Origin: Lawsonibacter faecis
GTDB lineage: Bacteria > Bacillota > Clostridia > Oscillospirales > Oscillospiraceae
DNA length: 64,000 nucleotides
Reading direction: 5' to 3'
Assembly (NCBI RefSeq): GCF_014287675.1
Contig: NZ_JACOPQ010000004.1
Location: 1 to 64,000 of the forward strand
Position 1 is the stretch's first letter; every line of letters starts with the position of its first letter. This document shows, in pieces, positions 42,085-50,281 of the stretch. The translations under genes were made by a program, and so were the position numbers. Under the pieces are notes generated by a model that did not search any database, was not told the DNA's origin, and saw only the letters and a program-made list of their open reading frames with translations.

Positions 42085-42507
42085 ATGAGTGCCAAAGAGA
42101 AAACCAAGGGCTTCGCGGCTGAATTCAAGCAGTTTATCGCCCGAGGCAATGTGATGGACATGGCGGTGGGCGTCATTGTAGGCGGCGCGTTCAAGGCCAT
42201 CGCCGACTCTCTCACCGCGGACATCATTATGCCTATCGTGGGCATTTTTGTCAGCCAGAATTCCTTTGCCGACCTACAGATAACCGTCGGCAGCGCCGTC
42301 GTCACATACGGCAATTTTATTCAGGCCGTTCTCAACTTCCTCATCATGGCCCTGGTGGTGTTCTGTCTCGTCAAGGCCATCAACTCCTTCCACCGCAAGA
42401 AGGAGGCCGCCCCCCCGGCGCCCCCAGCCCCGCCGGAGCCCTCCAGTGAGGAAAAGCTCCTCACGGAGATCCGGGACTTGCTGAAGGCGGGTACCGGGCA
42501 GTCCTGA
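42085..42507 (+). CDS. mscL: Large-conductance mechanosensitive channel MscL
   Basis: 140 aa. N-terminal amphipathic helix, then TM1 (NVMDMAVGVIVGGAFKAIADSL, typical gate glycines), a short loop, TM2 (VLNFLIMALVVFCLVKAINSF) and a cytoplasmic helix after a Pro/Ala-rich linker (PPAPPAPPEP). Releases solutes under hypo-osmotic shock. 218 bp after serS; weak ribosome site. Confidence 0.93.
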   Translation: MSAKEKTKGFAAEFKQFIARGNVMDMAVGVIVGGAFKAIADSLTADIIMPIVGIFVSQNSFADLQITVGSAVVTYGNFIQAVLNFLIMALVVFCLVKAINSFHRKKEAAPPAPPAPPEPSSEEKLLTEIRDLLKAGTGQS

Positions 42508-42618
42508 CGGGTTTTGCCGCGCTCATGCCACGGCGCAATTGGGGCGGGAAAGCGTGCCGGCCCCTGCGAGTCCCGGCAGAGTACGGCGCATTTCAGCCTA
42601 TTGTTAAGGAGTAACTCT

Positions 42619-42981
42619 ATGCCGGATAACGAAAAAAATACCAACCTCCCCGAGGACGGCTCCCCCAAGGAGCCCATTTCCTACGCCTCCCCCATGAAGC
42701 GGATTTGGGCCTGGGTGGGCGTGGCATACATGGTGATTATTGTCTTCTTAATGACCTATATGTACGCCAAGGGGGTTTATCTAAACAACATCGCCTCCCT
42801 GATGGTCATACCCGCCCTGGGCGGCGTGGCCGCCTCCTCCGTCTGCGTGTGGCGCACCGGCGGCAGACACGACGCCGCCCACGCCGCGGGCCTGGCCGCC
42901 ATTCTGCTAGCCTGCGCGGCCCTCATCATTCTGGGATTGGTGAACGGTATTCCCGCCCTGATAAGCAATTTTGGAGGGTAG
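42619..42981 (+). CDS. Small unknown membrane protein upstream of rsmG
   Basis: 120-aa protein, family not recognised. A polar N-terminus (about 1-28) is followed by three hydrophobic segments (WVGVAYMVIIVFLMTYMYA; IASLMVIPALGGVAASSVCV; AAGLAAILLACAALIILGLV). AAGGAG precedes the start. It ends 3 nt before rsmG, so it is co-transcribed. Confidence 0.65.
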   Translation: MPDNEKNTNLPEDGSPKEPISYASPMKRIWAWVGVAYMVIIVFLMTYMYAKGVYLNNIASLMVIPALGGVAASSVCVWRTGGRHDAAHAAGLAAILLACAALIILGLVNGIPALISNFGG

Positions 42982-42984
42982 GCC

Positions 42985-43704
42985 ATGGTGGAACGCATCC
43001 GCGCGGGGCTTGAGGCCCTGGGCATCCCCTCCCCCGGGGCGGCGGCCACGCTGTCCCGGTATGGAGAGCTGCTCATTGAGAAAAACAAGGTTATGAACCT
43101 GACCGCGATTACCGAGCCGGACCAGGTGGCCGACCTACATTTCCTGGACTGCGCTGCACTGCTGACCATAGGCGGTGAGCGGGCGGTTTCCTTCCGGGAC
43201 AAGTCGCTCATCGACGTGGGAACCGGCGCGGGCTTTCCGGGACTGCCTCTGCGCATTCTGGAGCCCTCCCTCTCCCTCACTCTGCTGGACAGCCTCGGCA
43301 AGCGGGTCACCTGGCTGGAGGAGGTGTGCTCCGGGCTGGGGCTGGAGGACGTGCGCTGCATCCACGCCCGGGCCGAGGAGCAGGCCCTTCTGAAGGGCTG
43401 GCGGGACGCCTTTGACATCGCCACCTCCCGGGCTGTGGCCGATCTGCGGCTGCTGTGCGAGCTGTGCCTGCCCTATGTAAAGGTGGGCGGGGTTTTCCTG
43501 GCCATGAAGTCCACAGACTGCGACCAGGAGCTCTCTGCCGCCGGGCGGGGGATCCAGCTGCTGGGCGGCAGGGTGCAAGCCGCCTGGGACTACACCATCC
43601 CCGGAACCGACGTAACCCACCGCGTGGTGGTCATTGAAAAGACCTCCCCCACCCCCAGGGGCTACCCCCGGCGCTGGGCCAAAATTCAAAAGGCCCCGCT
43701 GTAA
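42985..43704 (+). CDS. rsmG: 16S rRNA (guanine527-N7)-methyltransferase RsmG
   Basis: 239 aa. SAM site VGTGAGFPGLPLRIL (about 73-87), TSRAVADLRLLCELCLPYVKVGG and an N-terminal KVMNLTAI helix typical of RsmG (GidB). Methylates 16S rRNA G527. In most Firmicutes it follows mnmG next to noc-parA; mnmE and mnmG are absent here. Confidence 0.95.
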   Translation: MVERIRAGLEALGIPSPGAAATLSRYGELLIEKNKVMNLTAITEPDQVADLHFLDCAALLTIGGERAVSFRDKSLIDVGTGAGFPGLPLRILEPSLSLTLLDSLGKRVTWLEEVCSGLGLEDVRCIHARAEEQALLKGWRDAFDIATSRAVADLRLLCELCLPYVKVGGVFLAMKSTDCDQELSAAGRGIQLLGGRVQAAWDYTIPGTDVTHRVVVIEKTSPTPRGYPRRWAKIQKAPL

Positions 43705-43798
43705 CCGGAAACCCCGCCGGAAACCGCAGTCCGATTGCTCTGCGTCACGGCGCAGCCGCAAATGGCTCAGAAATTTTAAACATTTTGCACAAAGACTA

Positions 43799-43827
43799 TT
43801 GGAAAATTTCTATCTTTATGATATACT
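43799..43827 (+). promoter_or_regulatory. Sigma-A promoter of the MinD-like gene
   Basis: TTGGAA, 17-nt spacer, TATACT, 26 nt before the start codon. Confidence 0.65.
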
Positions 43828-43853
43828 ATACCACATGAAACTGGAGGGACGCT

Positions 43854-44594
43854 ATGGGCACCGCAATCGTGGTCACGTCGGGCAAGGGGGGCACCGGAAA
43901 AACCTCTCTCACCGGCGGCGTCTCGTCCTGTCTGGCGGCCCTGGGGAACCGGGTCCTCTGCATCGACATGGACATCGGCCTGCGCAATCTGGATATCTCT
44001 CTGGGCATGACCGACCGCGCCCTGATGGACTTTACCGACGTGCTGGAGGGCCGCTGTGCATTGAAGCGGGCCGCCGTTCAACATCCCGTCATTGAAAATC
44101 TCTTTCTCCTCACCGCCCCTCTCACCCTGGCCGACGGCTCCATCCCTGAGGGGCGGATGCGCGCCTTTCTCGCTCAGGCCAAGACAGAGTACGATTACAT
44201 CCTTATGGACTCCCCCGCGGGGCTGGGAGAGGGCTTTCGCCTGGCAGTCTGCGGGGCGGACCGGGGCGTAGTGGTCTCCACCACCGACACCTCCGCCCTG
44301 CGGGATGCGCAGCGGGTGGTGGCGCAGCTCTCCAAGCGCCTGCCCTACATCCATCTGGTGATGAACCGGGTGCAGCCTAAGCTCCTGCGGCGGCTCCACA
44401 CCACAATCGACGACGCGATGGACGCCGCGGGCCTGCCCCTCCTGGGCGTGGTGCCCGAGGACGAGCAGGTGATGCTCTCCGCCAATTGCGGCCAGCCCAT
44501 TATCCTGGCCAGCCGTAAGGGCGCGGCGGTGGCATATCTGAATATCGCCCGCAGGCTGATGGGGCAGAAAATCCCCCTCATGCATATCCGCTGA
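43854..44594 (+). CDS. Orphan MinD/ParA-like ATPase
   Basis: 246 aa. Deviant Walker A SGKGGTGKTSL (about 9-19), MinD-like CIDMDIGLRNLDISLG and ILMDSPAGLGEGF. Closer to MinD than to Soj by the GLRNLD motif, but no minC, minE or divIVA adjoins it and the C-terminus (ARRLMGQKIPLMHIR) is only weakly amphipathic. Could be a septum- or flagellum-site ATPase. Its last 24 codons are repeated downstream in array C. Confidence 0.8.
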   Translation: MGTAIVVTSGKGGTGKTSLTGGVSSCLAALGNRVLCIDMDIGLRNLDISLGMTDRALMDFTDVLEGRCALKRAAVQHPVIENLFLLTAPLTLADGSIPEGRMRAFLAQAKTEYDYILMDSPAGLGEGFRLAVCGADRGVVVSTTDTSALRDAQRVVAQLSKRLPYIHLVMNRVQPKLLRRLHTTIDDAMDAAGLPLLGVVPEDEQVMLSANCGQPIILASRKGAAVAYLNIARRLMGQKIPLMHIR

Positions 44595-45011
44595 GTCCGC
44601 CGCTCCATTCCCAAGCGTTTTGGCCCCGGACAAAACCTTGATGCCGGGCCGATTCATTCGGCCCTGGCAGTAAATAAACGGGGTCCCCGCACGGCCTTGG
44701 CCGGGTGGGGTACGCGGCGGCGGCATATCTGAATATCGCCCGCAGGCTGATGGGGCAGAAAATCCCCCTCATGCATATCCGCTGAGTCCGCCGCGCCATT
44801 CCCAAGCGTTTTGGCCCCGGACAAAACCTTGATGCCGGGCCGATTCATTCGGCCCTGGCAGTAAATAAACGGGGTCCCCGCACGGCCTTGGCCGGGCGGG
44901 GTACGCGGCGGTGGCATATCTGAATATCGCCCGCAGGCTGATGGGGCAGAAAATTCCCCTCATGCATATCCGCTGAGTCCGCCGCGCCATTCCCAAGCGT
45001 TTTGGCCCCGG
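44523..45011 (+). repeat. Tandem array C: 191-bp units duplicating the MinD-like gene end plus structured element
   Basis: Copies begin at about 44523 (in the gene), 44714 and 44905; the third is truncated inside the element. Each unit carries the final 24 codons with the stop, 17 nt of spacer, then CCAAGCGTTTTGGCC, GGACAAAACCTTGATGCC, GGGCCGA...TCGGCCC and GGGGTCCCCGCACGGCC. Nearly identical copies imply recent amplification. The element matches those of arrays A and D. Confidence 0.9.
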
Positions 45012-45050
45012 ATGCTCCGGGCGGATTCCGTGACGAAAAGGAGGCCGGTC

Positions 45051-45659
45051 ATGCCCTGCTGTACCAAATGCGGCGCTGAATTGAAGGCGTCCGGCCGCTT
45101 CTGTCCCAAGTGCGGCGCACCGGTGTCGGCATTAGCCGGTGCTGCCCCGGTTCACCCAACCGGCCGGTCCGGCGCGAAAATAGCGTGTCTTGGCGCCTCC
45201 CCCCTGCTGCGCACGGCGCTTTTGTCCGCGCTGGTACTGGCGCTGGCCTTCGGCTTGTTCCGCCTGGCGGCGGCGCCCAGGCAGAATACCCCGGAGGGCA
45301 CCCTGACCCTCCTCCTGGATGCCTTGGCAGCCGGGGATACGGATGGAAGCCTGCGCTGCCTGGATCTGTCCGTGCAGGCCCAGGCTAACGCCCGGTCCAC
45401 GCTCAGCGCCAACGGCTCCGCCGTACTTCTCAACCTCTTTAACGCTTACGCGGAGCAGGGCGGCTCCCTTTTCCGGCTGGAGAAAGGGATCTCCTCGGTC
45501 CGTGTGCTGGCCAGCCGCTTCCAGTATACCGACTACAACGGCAACGCCTGCGCGCTGGACGCGCTTGTGCGCGTCACCACCCCCGTCGGGGAATTCGACC
45601 TGGCTTTGAGCGGGGTTCCATCTGTCAAGCGGAACGGGACCTGGCTGATCGTCACATAA
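45051..45659 (+). CDS. Zinc-ribbon membrane-anchored protein
   Basis: 202 aa. An N-terminal zinc ribbon (CTKCGAEL ... CPKCGAPV, about 4-26), a Pro/Gly linker and one membrane helix (LLRTALLSALVLALAFGLFRLA, about 53-74) are followed by an extracytoplasmic domain of the NTF2-like/TcaA type (TPEGTLTLLLDALAAGD...). Resembles Firmicutes zinc-ribbon membrane proteins linked to envelope stress. GGAGG precedes the ATG; the promoter must lie in array C. Confidence 0.65.
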   Translation: MPCCTKCGAELKASGRFCPKCGAPVSALAGAAPVHPTGRSGAKIACLGASPLLRTALLSALVLALAFGLFRLAAAPRQNTPEGTLTLLLDALAAGDTDGSLRCLDLSVQAQANARSTLSANGSAVLLNLFNAYAEQGGSLFRLEKGISSVRVLASRFQYTDYNGNACALDALVRVTTPVGEFDLALSGVPSVKRNGTWLIVT

Positions 45660-45702
45660 CCGCACATCCCCCGCGCCACATTGAGAAAGGAATGAAATTC
45701 CA

Positions 45703-46119
45703 ATGAACATCGCCCTTATGTCCCATGACCGCAAAAAGGAACTTATGGTGCAGTTCTGCATCGCCTATTGCGGCATTCTCTCCAAGCACACCGTCTGCGC
45801 CACCAACACCACCGGCAAGCTGGTGGCTGAGGCCACGGGCCTTCCCGTGTACCTCTTCCTCTCCCATGAGCACGGCGGCAGCCAGCAGATTGGCGCCCGG
45901 ATCGCCTATAACGAGATTGATATGGTTCTCTTCTTCTCCGATCCCCAGTCCAGCGAGCTGGACGCGGACCTGAGCTATATCACGCGCCTGTGCGACCAAT
46001 ACAATATCCCCTACGCCACCAACGTGGGCACCGCCGAGATGCTGATCCACGGCCTGGAGCGGGGCGATTTGGACTGGCGTGAAATTTTAAATCCCAAGAC
46101 CAAGCCCTTTACAGTCTGA
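45703..46119 (+). CDS. mgsA: Methylglyoxal synthase-like protein lacking the catalytic aspartate
   Basis: 138-aa MgsA-fold protein (IALMSHDRKK ... VCATNTTGKLVAEATGL ... LFFSDPQSSELDADLSYITRLCDQYNIPYATNVGTAE). In active enzymes the segment after the substrate loop reads GGDQQ, with Asp71 (E. coli numbering) the catalytic base. Here it reads GGSQQ, and the usual GPLGGD lead-in is SHEHGGS. It may be inactive, use another base or bind a different phosphate ligand. Its 3' end is duplicated in array D. Confidence 0.75.
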   Translation: MNIALMSHDRKKELMVQFCIAYCGILSKHTVCATNTTGKLVAEATGLPVYLFLSHEHGGSQQIGARIAYNEIDMVLFFSDPQSSELDADLSYITRLCDQYNIPYATNVGTAEMLIHGLERGDLDWREILNPKTKPFTV

Positions 46120-46510
46120 TAATCTGCCGACCGTGCGCCCGCTCCAGGACGGCGCAGCTGCGCCGTCAAGCGTTTTGTCCCACAGGACAAAACCTTGAAA
46201 CAGGCGGAATTTACTTTCGCCTGTTTGAGCTCAATACGGGTCCCCGTGCGGCCTTGGCCGGATGGGGTGCGGGGCGATTTGGACTGGCGTGAAATTTTAA
46301 ATCCCAAGACCAAGCCCTTTACGGTCTGATAATCTGCCGACCGTGCGCCCCGCTCCAGGACGGCGCAGCTGCGCCGTCAAGCGTTTTGGCCCACAGGACA
46401 AAACCTTGAAACAGGCGGAATTTACTTTCGCCTGTTTGAGCTCAATACGGGTCCCCGTGCGGCCTTGGCCGGATGGGGTGCGGGGCGATTTGGACTGGCG
46501 TAACGTCTGG
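46061..46510 (+). repeat. Tandem array D: 210/211-bp units duplicating the mgsA-like gene end plus structured element
   Basis: Copies begin at 46061 (in the gene), 46271 and 46482 (short remnant). Each full unit has the last ~19 codons and stop, 49 nt of spacer, then TCAAGCGTTTTGTCC, GGACAAAACCTTGA, ACAGGCGGAA...TTTCGCCTGT and GGGTCCCCGTGCGGCCTTGG. Units 1 and 2 differ by a 1-nt indel and a few substitutions. Confidence 0.9.
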
Positions 46511-46595
46511 GGTCCCAAGCAAAGTTTTCTACGGTATCGACAGGTAAAAATTCGCAGGTCCGGGCATTCTTATGTCCAATTTTGCCCGCCCACGG

Positions 46596-46624
46596 TTGAC
46601 TTTTCCCTTGTTTTGGGATAATAT
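46596..46624 (+). promoter_or_regulatory. Promoter of the hisS T-box transcript
   Basis: TTGACT, 17-nt spacer, TAATAT, immediately before the T-box leader. Confidence 0.55.
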
Positions 46625-46634
46625 CTATCCCATA

Positions 46635-46930
46635 GCACCGCGAAGACGGAGCACAAGTACCGGGTCCGCCACCGGACAGAGAAAGACGCCGCTGGCTGAA
46701 AGCGTCTCACGGACAGGCCCCCGGGAAGACGGCTCTAAGCGTCCGCGAATCCTATTCGCGCAATACGGATTGGATTTGGCGGCCGCGTCAGCGGGGATGG
46801 AGACATCCACGGCGCGCTCCCCGTAACAGGAGCTTGGAGGGCGCGGCGCCGGACTGCCGTGCCGAACATGGGTGGTACCACGGGAGCAGGCGCTTTCGTC
46901 CCATACAAGGGGCGAGAGCGCTTTTTTTGT
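46635..46930 (+). promoter_or_regulatory. T-box riboswitch leader, probable Asp specifier
   Basis: Stem I carries the AGTA loop E strand (near 46660) and the AGAGAAAG...GCTGGCTGAAAGCG distal-loop motif. A GAC triplet at 46728-46730 lies in the predicted specifier loop and would read tRNA-Asp. The T-box GGGTGGTACCACGG is at 46870-46883 and precedes a terminator. Uncharged tRNA would favour the antiterminator and raise hisS...aspS expression. The specifier is inferred by hand folding. Confidence 0.85.
46889..46928 (+). terminator. T-box regulatory terminator
   Basis: GGCGCTTTCGTCCC pairs with GGGGCGAGAGCGC (including G-U pairs) and is followed by TTTTTTT; mutually exclusive with the T-box antiterminator. 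Confidence 0.85.
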
Positions 46931-47081
46931 CCCGGTGCGGCCCACCCGCCCCGGAGGGGCTTTTGGTCGTTGTGCACCTGCCGCGGGGCGTCTCCTCAGA
47001 CGATATCGCACACCCTCCCCTCCACCGAAACAGGTCTGACTTTCACCGAGTCCATTCAATATCACGTCAAGGAGTGTTTTT

Positions 47082-48437
47082 ATGGCAATTCAAAAGCCCC
47101 GCACCCTCTCCGGCTTCATGGAGCTTCTGCCCGGAGACCAGGTGCTCTTCGACCGCATGGTGGCCCTCCTCCGGGAGAGCTACTCCCTCTACGGCTTCAC
47201 CCCCCTGGACACCCCCGCCATTGAGTCCAGCGAGGTGCTCCTGGCCAAGGGCGGCGGCGAGACCGAGAAGCAGATCTACCGCTTTACCAAGGGGGATAGC
47301 GATCTCTCCCTCCGCTTTGACCTGACCGTCCCTCTGGCCAAGTATGTGGCCCTGCACTACAACGAGCTGACCTTTCCCTTCCGGCGGTTCCAGATCGGCA
47401 AGGTCTACCGGGGCGAGCGCGCCCAGCGGGGCCGCTTCCGGGAGTTCTACCAGGCGGACATCGACGTGATCGGCGACGGCGCGCTCGATATTTCCAACGA
47501 GGCGGAAATTCCCTCCATCATTTACCGGGCCTTTACCTCCCTGGGGCTTGAGCGCTTTAAAATCCGGGTAAACAACCGGAAAGTCCTCAACGGCCTCTTT
47601 GACATCCTGGGCCTGGGCGAGCGTGCCGGGGACGTCATGCGCACCATCGACAAGCTGGAGAAGATCGGCCGGGAGAAGGTTCTCGCCATTCTCACCGACG
47701 ATTTCGGCGTGAGCGCAGCCGCAGCCGCCGGCCTTCTGGACCTGCTGGAGTCCCCCGATCCCCTGACCGCGCTGGAGGCGTACCGTGCCAAGGACGAGAC
47801 CTTCGACGCGGGGCTGGAGGAGCTGGGGACCGTGGTGAAATACATGTCCGCTTTCGGCGTACCCGCCGACCACTTCATGGTGGATTTGACCATCGCCCGG
47901 GGCCTGGACTACTACACCGGCACCGTCTATGAGACCGTCATGCTGGACCATCCCGAAATCGGCTCCATCTGTTCCGGGGGCAGATATGATAACTTAGCGG
48001 AATATTACACCGATAAACAACTCCCTGGAGTCGGTATTTCCATCGGTTTGACCCGTCTCTTCTTTGTACTCCAGGATCAGGGCCTGCTGAACGGCGACCT
48101 CATCACCGCCCCGGCAGACGTGCTGGTTCTGCCCATGACCGAGGATCTGTCCCACGCCATCTCCCTGTCCACCTCCCTGCGGGGGGCGGGCATCCGGACC
48201 CAGGTCTACACCGAGCCGAAGAAATTCAAGGCCAAAATGAATTACGCCAACAAGCTGGGCATCCCCTTCGTCGCCTTCCTGGGCGAGGACGAGGTGCGCG
48301 CCGGGAAGGTCACTGTGAAGAATATGCTCACCGGCGAGCAGGAGTCCCTGGACCTGGGGGCCGCTCCGACGGCACTGGCGGCCCGGGCGGCGGCACTGGG
48401 CGGCGGCGCGCCCATCCGGGAGCCTGCAAATGGATAA
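47082..48437 (+). CDS. hisS: Histidyl-tRNA synthetase
   Basis: 451-aa class II synthetase. Motif 2 region FRRFQIGKVYRGERAQRGRFREFYQADIDVIG (about 105-136), the His-specific ARGLDYYTGTVYE (about 265) and GGRYDNL, and a C-terminal anticodon-binding domain. A long intergenic leader with a T-box precedes it. Its stop overlaps the next gene by 8 nt. Confidence 0.97.
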   Translation: MAIQKPRTLSGFMELLPGDQVLFDRMVALLRESYSLYGFTPLDTPAIESSEVLLAKGGGETEKQIYRFTKGDSDLSLRFDLTVPLAKYVALHYNELTFPFRRFQIGKVYRGERAQRGRFREFYQADIDVIGDGALDISNEAEIPSIIYRAFTSLGLERFKIRVNNRKVLNGLFDILGLGERAGDVMRTIDKLEKIGREKVLAILTDDFGVSAAAAAGLLDLLESPDPLTALEAYRAKDETFDAGLEELGTVVKYMSAFGVPADHFMVDLTIARGLDYYTGTVYETVMLDHPEIGSICSGGRYDNLAEYYTDKQLPGVGISIGLTRLFFVLQDQGLLNGDLITAPADVLVLPMTEDLSHAISLSTSLRGAGIRTQVYTEPKKFKAKMNYANKLGIPFVAFLGEDEVRAGKVTVKNMLTGEQESLDLGAAPTALAARAAALGGGAPIREPANG

Positions 48438-49074
48438 GGCGATGTACGCCGCCATTGAGTCCCATATGCTCTCCTGCATGGGAGACAGCGCCCACGACAA
48501 GGAGCACATCTACCGGGTGCTCCACATGGCCCTCGATCTGGCCGGCCACGAGGGGGAGGACGTGGACCGGGACATCCTGACCGCCGCCGCACTGCTCCAT
48601 GACATCGGCCGGGAGGACCAGTTCCGGGACCCCTCCCTCTGCCACGCGGAGGCGGGAAGCGTCAAGGCCTATGACTTTCTCCTCTCGCTGGGCTGGGATG
48701 AGGGGCGGGCCGGGTGGGTGCGCGCGTGCATCCTTACCCACCGATACCGCTCGGACCGTCCGCCGCAGTCCATTGAGGCCAAGCTCCTCTTCGACGCGGA
48801 CAAGCTGGACGTGACCGGGGCCATCGGCATCGCCCGGACCCTCTACTACGGCGGGGCCGTCGGCAGCGCGCTCTACTCCCTGGATGAGCACGGCCTGGTG
48901 CTGGACGGAACTGAGGCTGGGCCCAACACCTTCCTGCAGGAGTACCGGCACAAGCTGGAACACATCGGCGAGAAGTTGTATACCTCCAGGGCCAGGGAGA
49001 TCGCCGCCGGGCGGAAGCAGGCCGCCCAGAGCTTTTATGAAAACCTATTGGCGGAAATCCGCGGGTGCTGTTAA
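48430..49074 (+). CDS. HD-domain hydrolase
   Basis: 214 aa. HD motifs: H in HDKEHIYRVLHMA (about 20-32), the HD pair in ALLHDIGREDQ (about 57), a further His in ACILTHRYR and Asp in LFDADKLDVTG (about 120). Members are nucleotide or small phosphoester hydrolases. Starts inside hisS, so translationally coupled. Role with the synthetase unknown. Confidence 0.82.
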   Translation: MDKAMYAAIESHMLSCMGDSAHDKEHIYRVLHMALDLAGHEGEDVDRDILTAAALLHDIGREDQFRDPSLCHAEAGSVKAYDFLLSLGWDEGRAGWVRACILTHRYRSDRPPQSIEAKLLFDADKLDVTGAIGIARTLYYGGAVGSALYSLDEHGLVLDGTEAGPNTFLQEYRHKLEHIGEKLYTSRAREIAAGRKQAAQSFYENLLAEIRGCC

Positions 49075-49193
49075 ATCGGCACCCGCCGGGACGCCGCTCC
49101 GGCCTGCGCGGTCCGCAGCGGAACTTCCTCCCCGCTCCTCCCGTCTAAACAGGGCGCATTCATGCGACATTTATCCTCTGGAGGAACCACACT

Positions 49194-50147
49194 ATGAGAC
49201 GCAAACTCGCGGCCATCTGCCTCGCCGCAGCCCTGACCCTGTCCGCCCTGCCCGCCTCTGCGGCCGGTACGGAGCGCTTTCCCTCCGTCAACGAGTACCC
49301 CGGCTATGCCGACGTGTCCGCCGGAATCTGGTACGGTGACAACGCAAAAATCTGCTATGAGACGGGGCTCATCATGGGCACCGACCGGGGCTTTGAGCCG
49401 GGCAGAGTGATGCAGATCTCCGAGGCGGCGGCCATCGCCGCCCGGATGCACCATATCCTCAGCGGCGGGGACGGCGCCATTCCCAACCTGCCCGGCGCGG
49501 CCAACTGGTACGACGGACAGCTCGCCTACCTCCGTTCGCTGGCGTCTGGGGACAGCGTGGTCCTCTCCCTCCTGGCCCAGCCGGAGCAGGAGATCACCCG
49601 CCTGGGCTTCCTGCGGCTTCTGGCCGCGGCGCTCCCGGAGGAGGCCCTCTCCCCCATCAATACCATCTCCGCCCTGCCCGACAGTGCCGACAGCCATGTG
49701 CTGCGCTTTTATAACGCAGGCATTCTCACCGGCGTCAGCCAGTACGGTTTCTTCCGTGGGAGCGGCACTCTGTCCCGGGCAGAGGCCGCCGCGATGGTCT
49801 CCCGGGTGGCCAGGGAGGACCTGCGGCAGGCCTTTTCCCCCACCTTTGACGCAGCCGTCTGGGCCTCCGGCATGACCCCGGACACGGTGCTGTTCCAGGG
49901 CGGGGGGAAGACTGTCACCGCGAAAGCCTATCTCAACGAGGTCGTGGCCCTGGCCGGCGGGCTGAAAACCGATTACAACTGGAACGATCTGCGGGAGGAT
50001 GGCAGAACCCAGATGGCCTATGTGAAAGAGACGGCCCTCTCTAATCTGGGCGTATCGGCTGGAATGGGGACCTTGCATTATCAGAGCTTTGATCTCCAGG
50101 TGTTCTACAGCCGCTATCTGGACTTGACTGAGACCGTTATGGCGTAA
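49194..50147 (+). CDS. Secreted SLH-domain protein 1
   Basis: 317 aa. Signal peptide (about 1-23, MRRKLAAICLAAALTLSALPASAA), then two to three S-layer homology repeats (YADVSAGIWYGDNAKICYETGLIMGTDRGFEPG; HVLRFYNAGILTGVSQYGFF ... LSRAEAAAMVSRVA) and an unassigned C-terminal region (about 220-317). Paralogous to the following gene (shared LSPINTISALPD ... LRFYNAGILTG). Both sit between hisS and aspS and would be wall-associated. Confidence 0.8.
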   Translation: MRRKLAAICLAAALTLSALPASAAGTERFPSVNEYPGYADVSAGIWYGDNAKICYETGLIMGTDRGFEPGRVMQISEAAAIAARMHHILSGGDGAIPNLPGAANWYDGQLAYLRSLASGDSVVLSLLAQPEQEITRLGFLRLLAAALPEEALSPINTISALPDSADSHVLRFYNAGILTGVSQYGFFRGSGTLSRAEAAAMVSRVAREDLRQAFSPTFDAAVWASGMTPDTVLFQGGGKTVTAKAYLNEVVALAGGLKTDYNWNDLREDGRTQMAYVKETALSNLGVSAGMGTLHYQSFDLQVFYSRYLDLTETVMA

Positions 50148-50281
50148 CAGCGCCCGCTATTGCGCTGAGACAATGTGTTTCCCGGCGCGGTTGTTGTTGC
50201 GCGTCCATCGCCCGGTGCGGCGCCCGCGGCAGTCTGGAGTGCAGCGGTTATCCCTTTAAAGAGAATGTGGAGGAACTTGAC

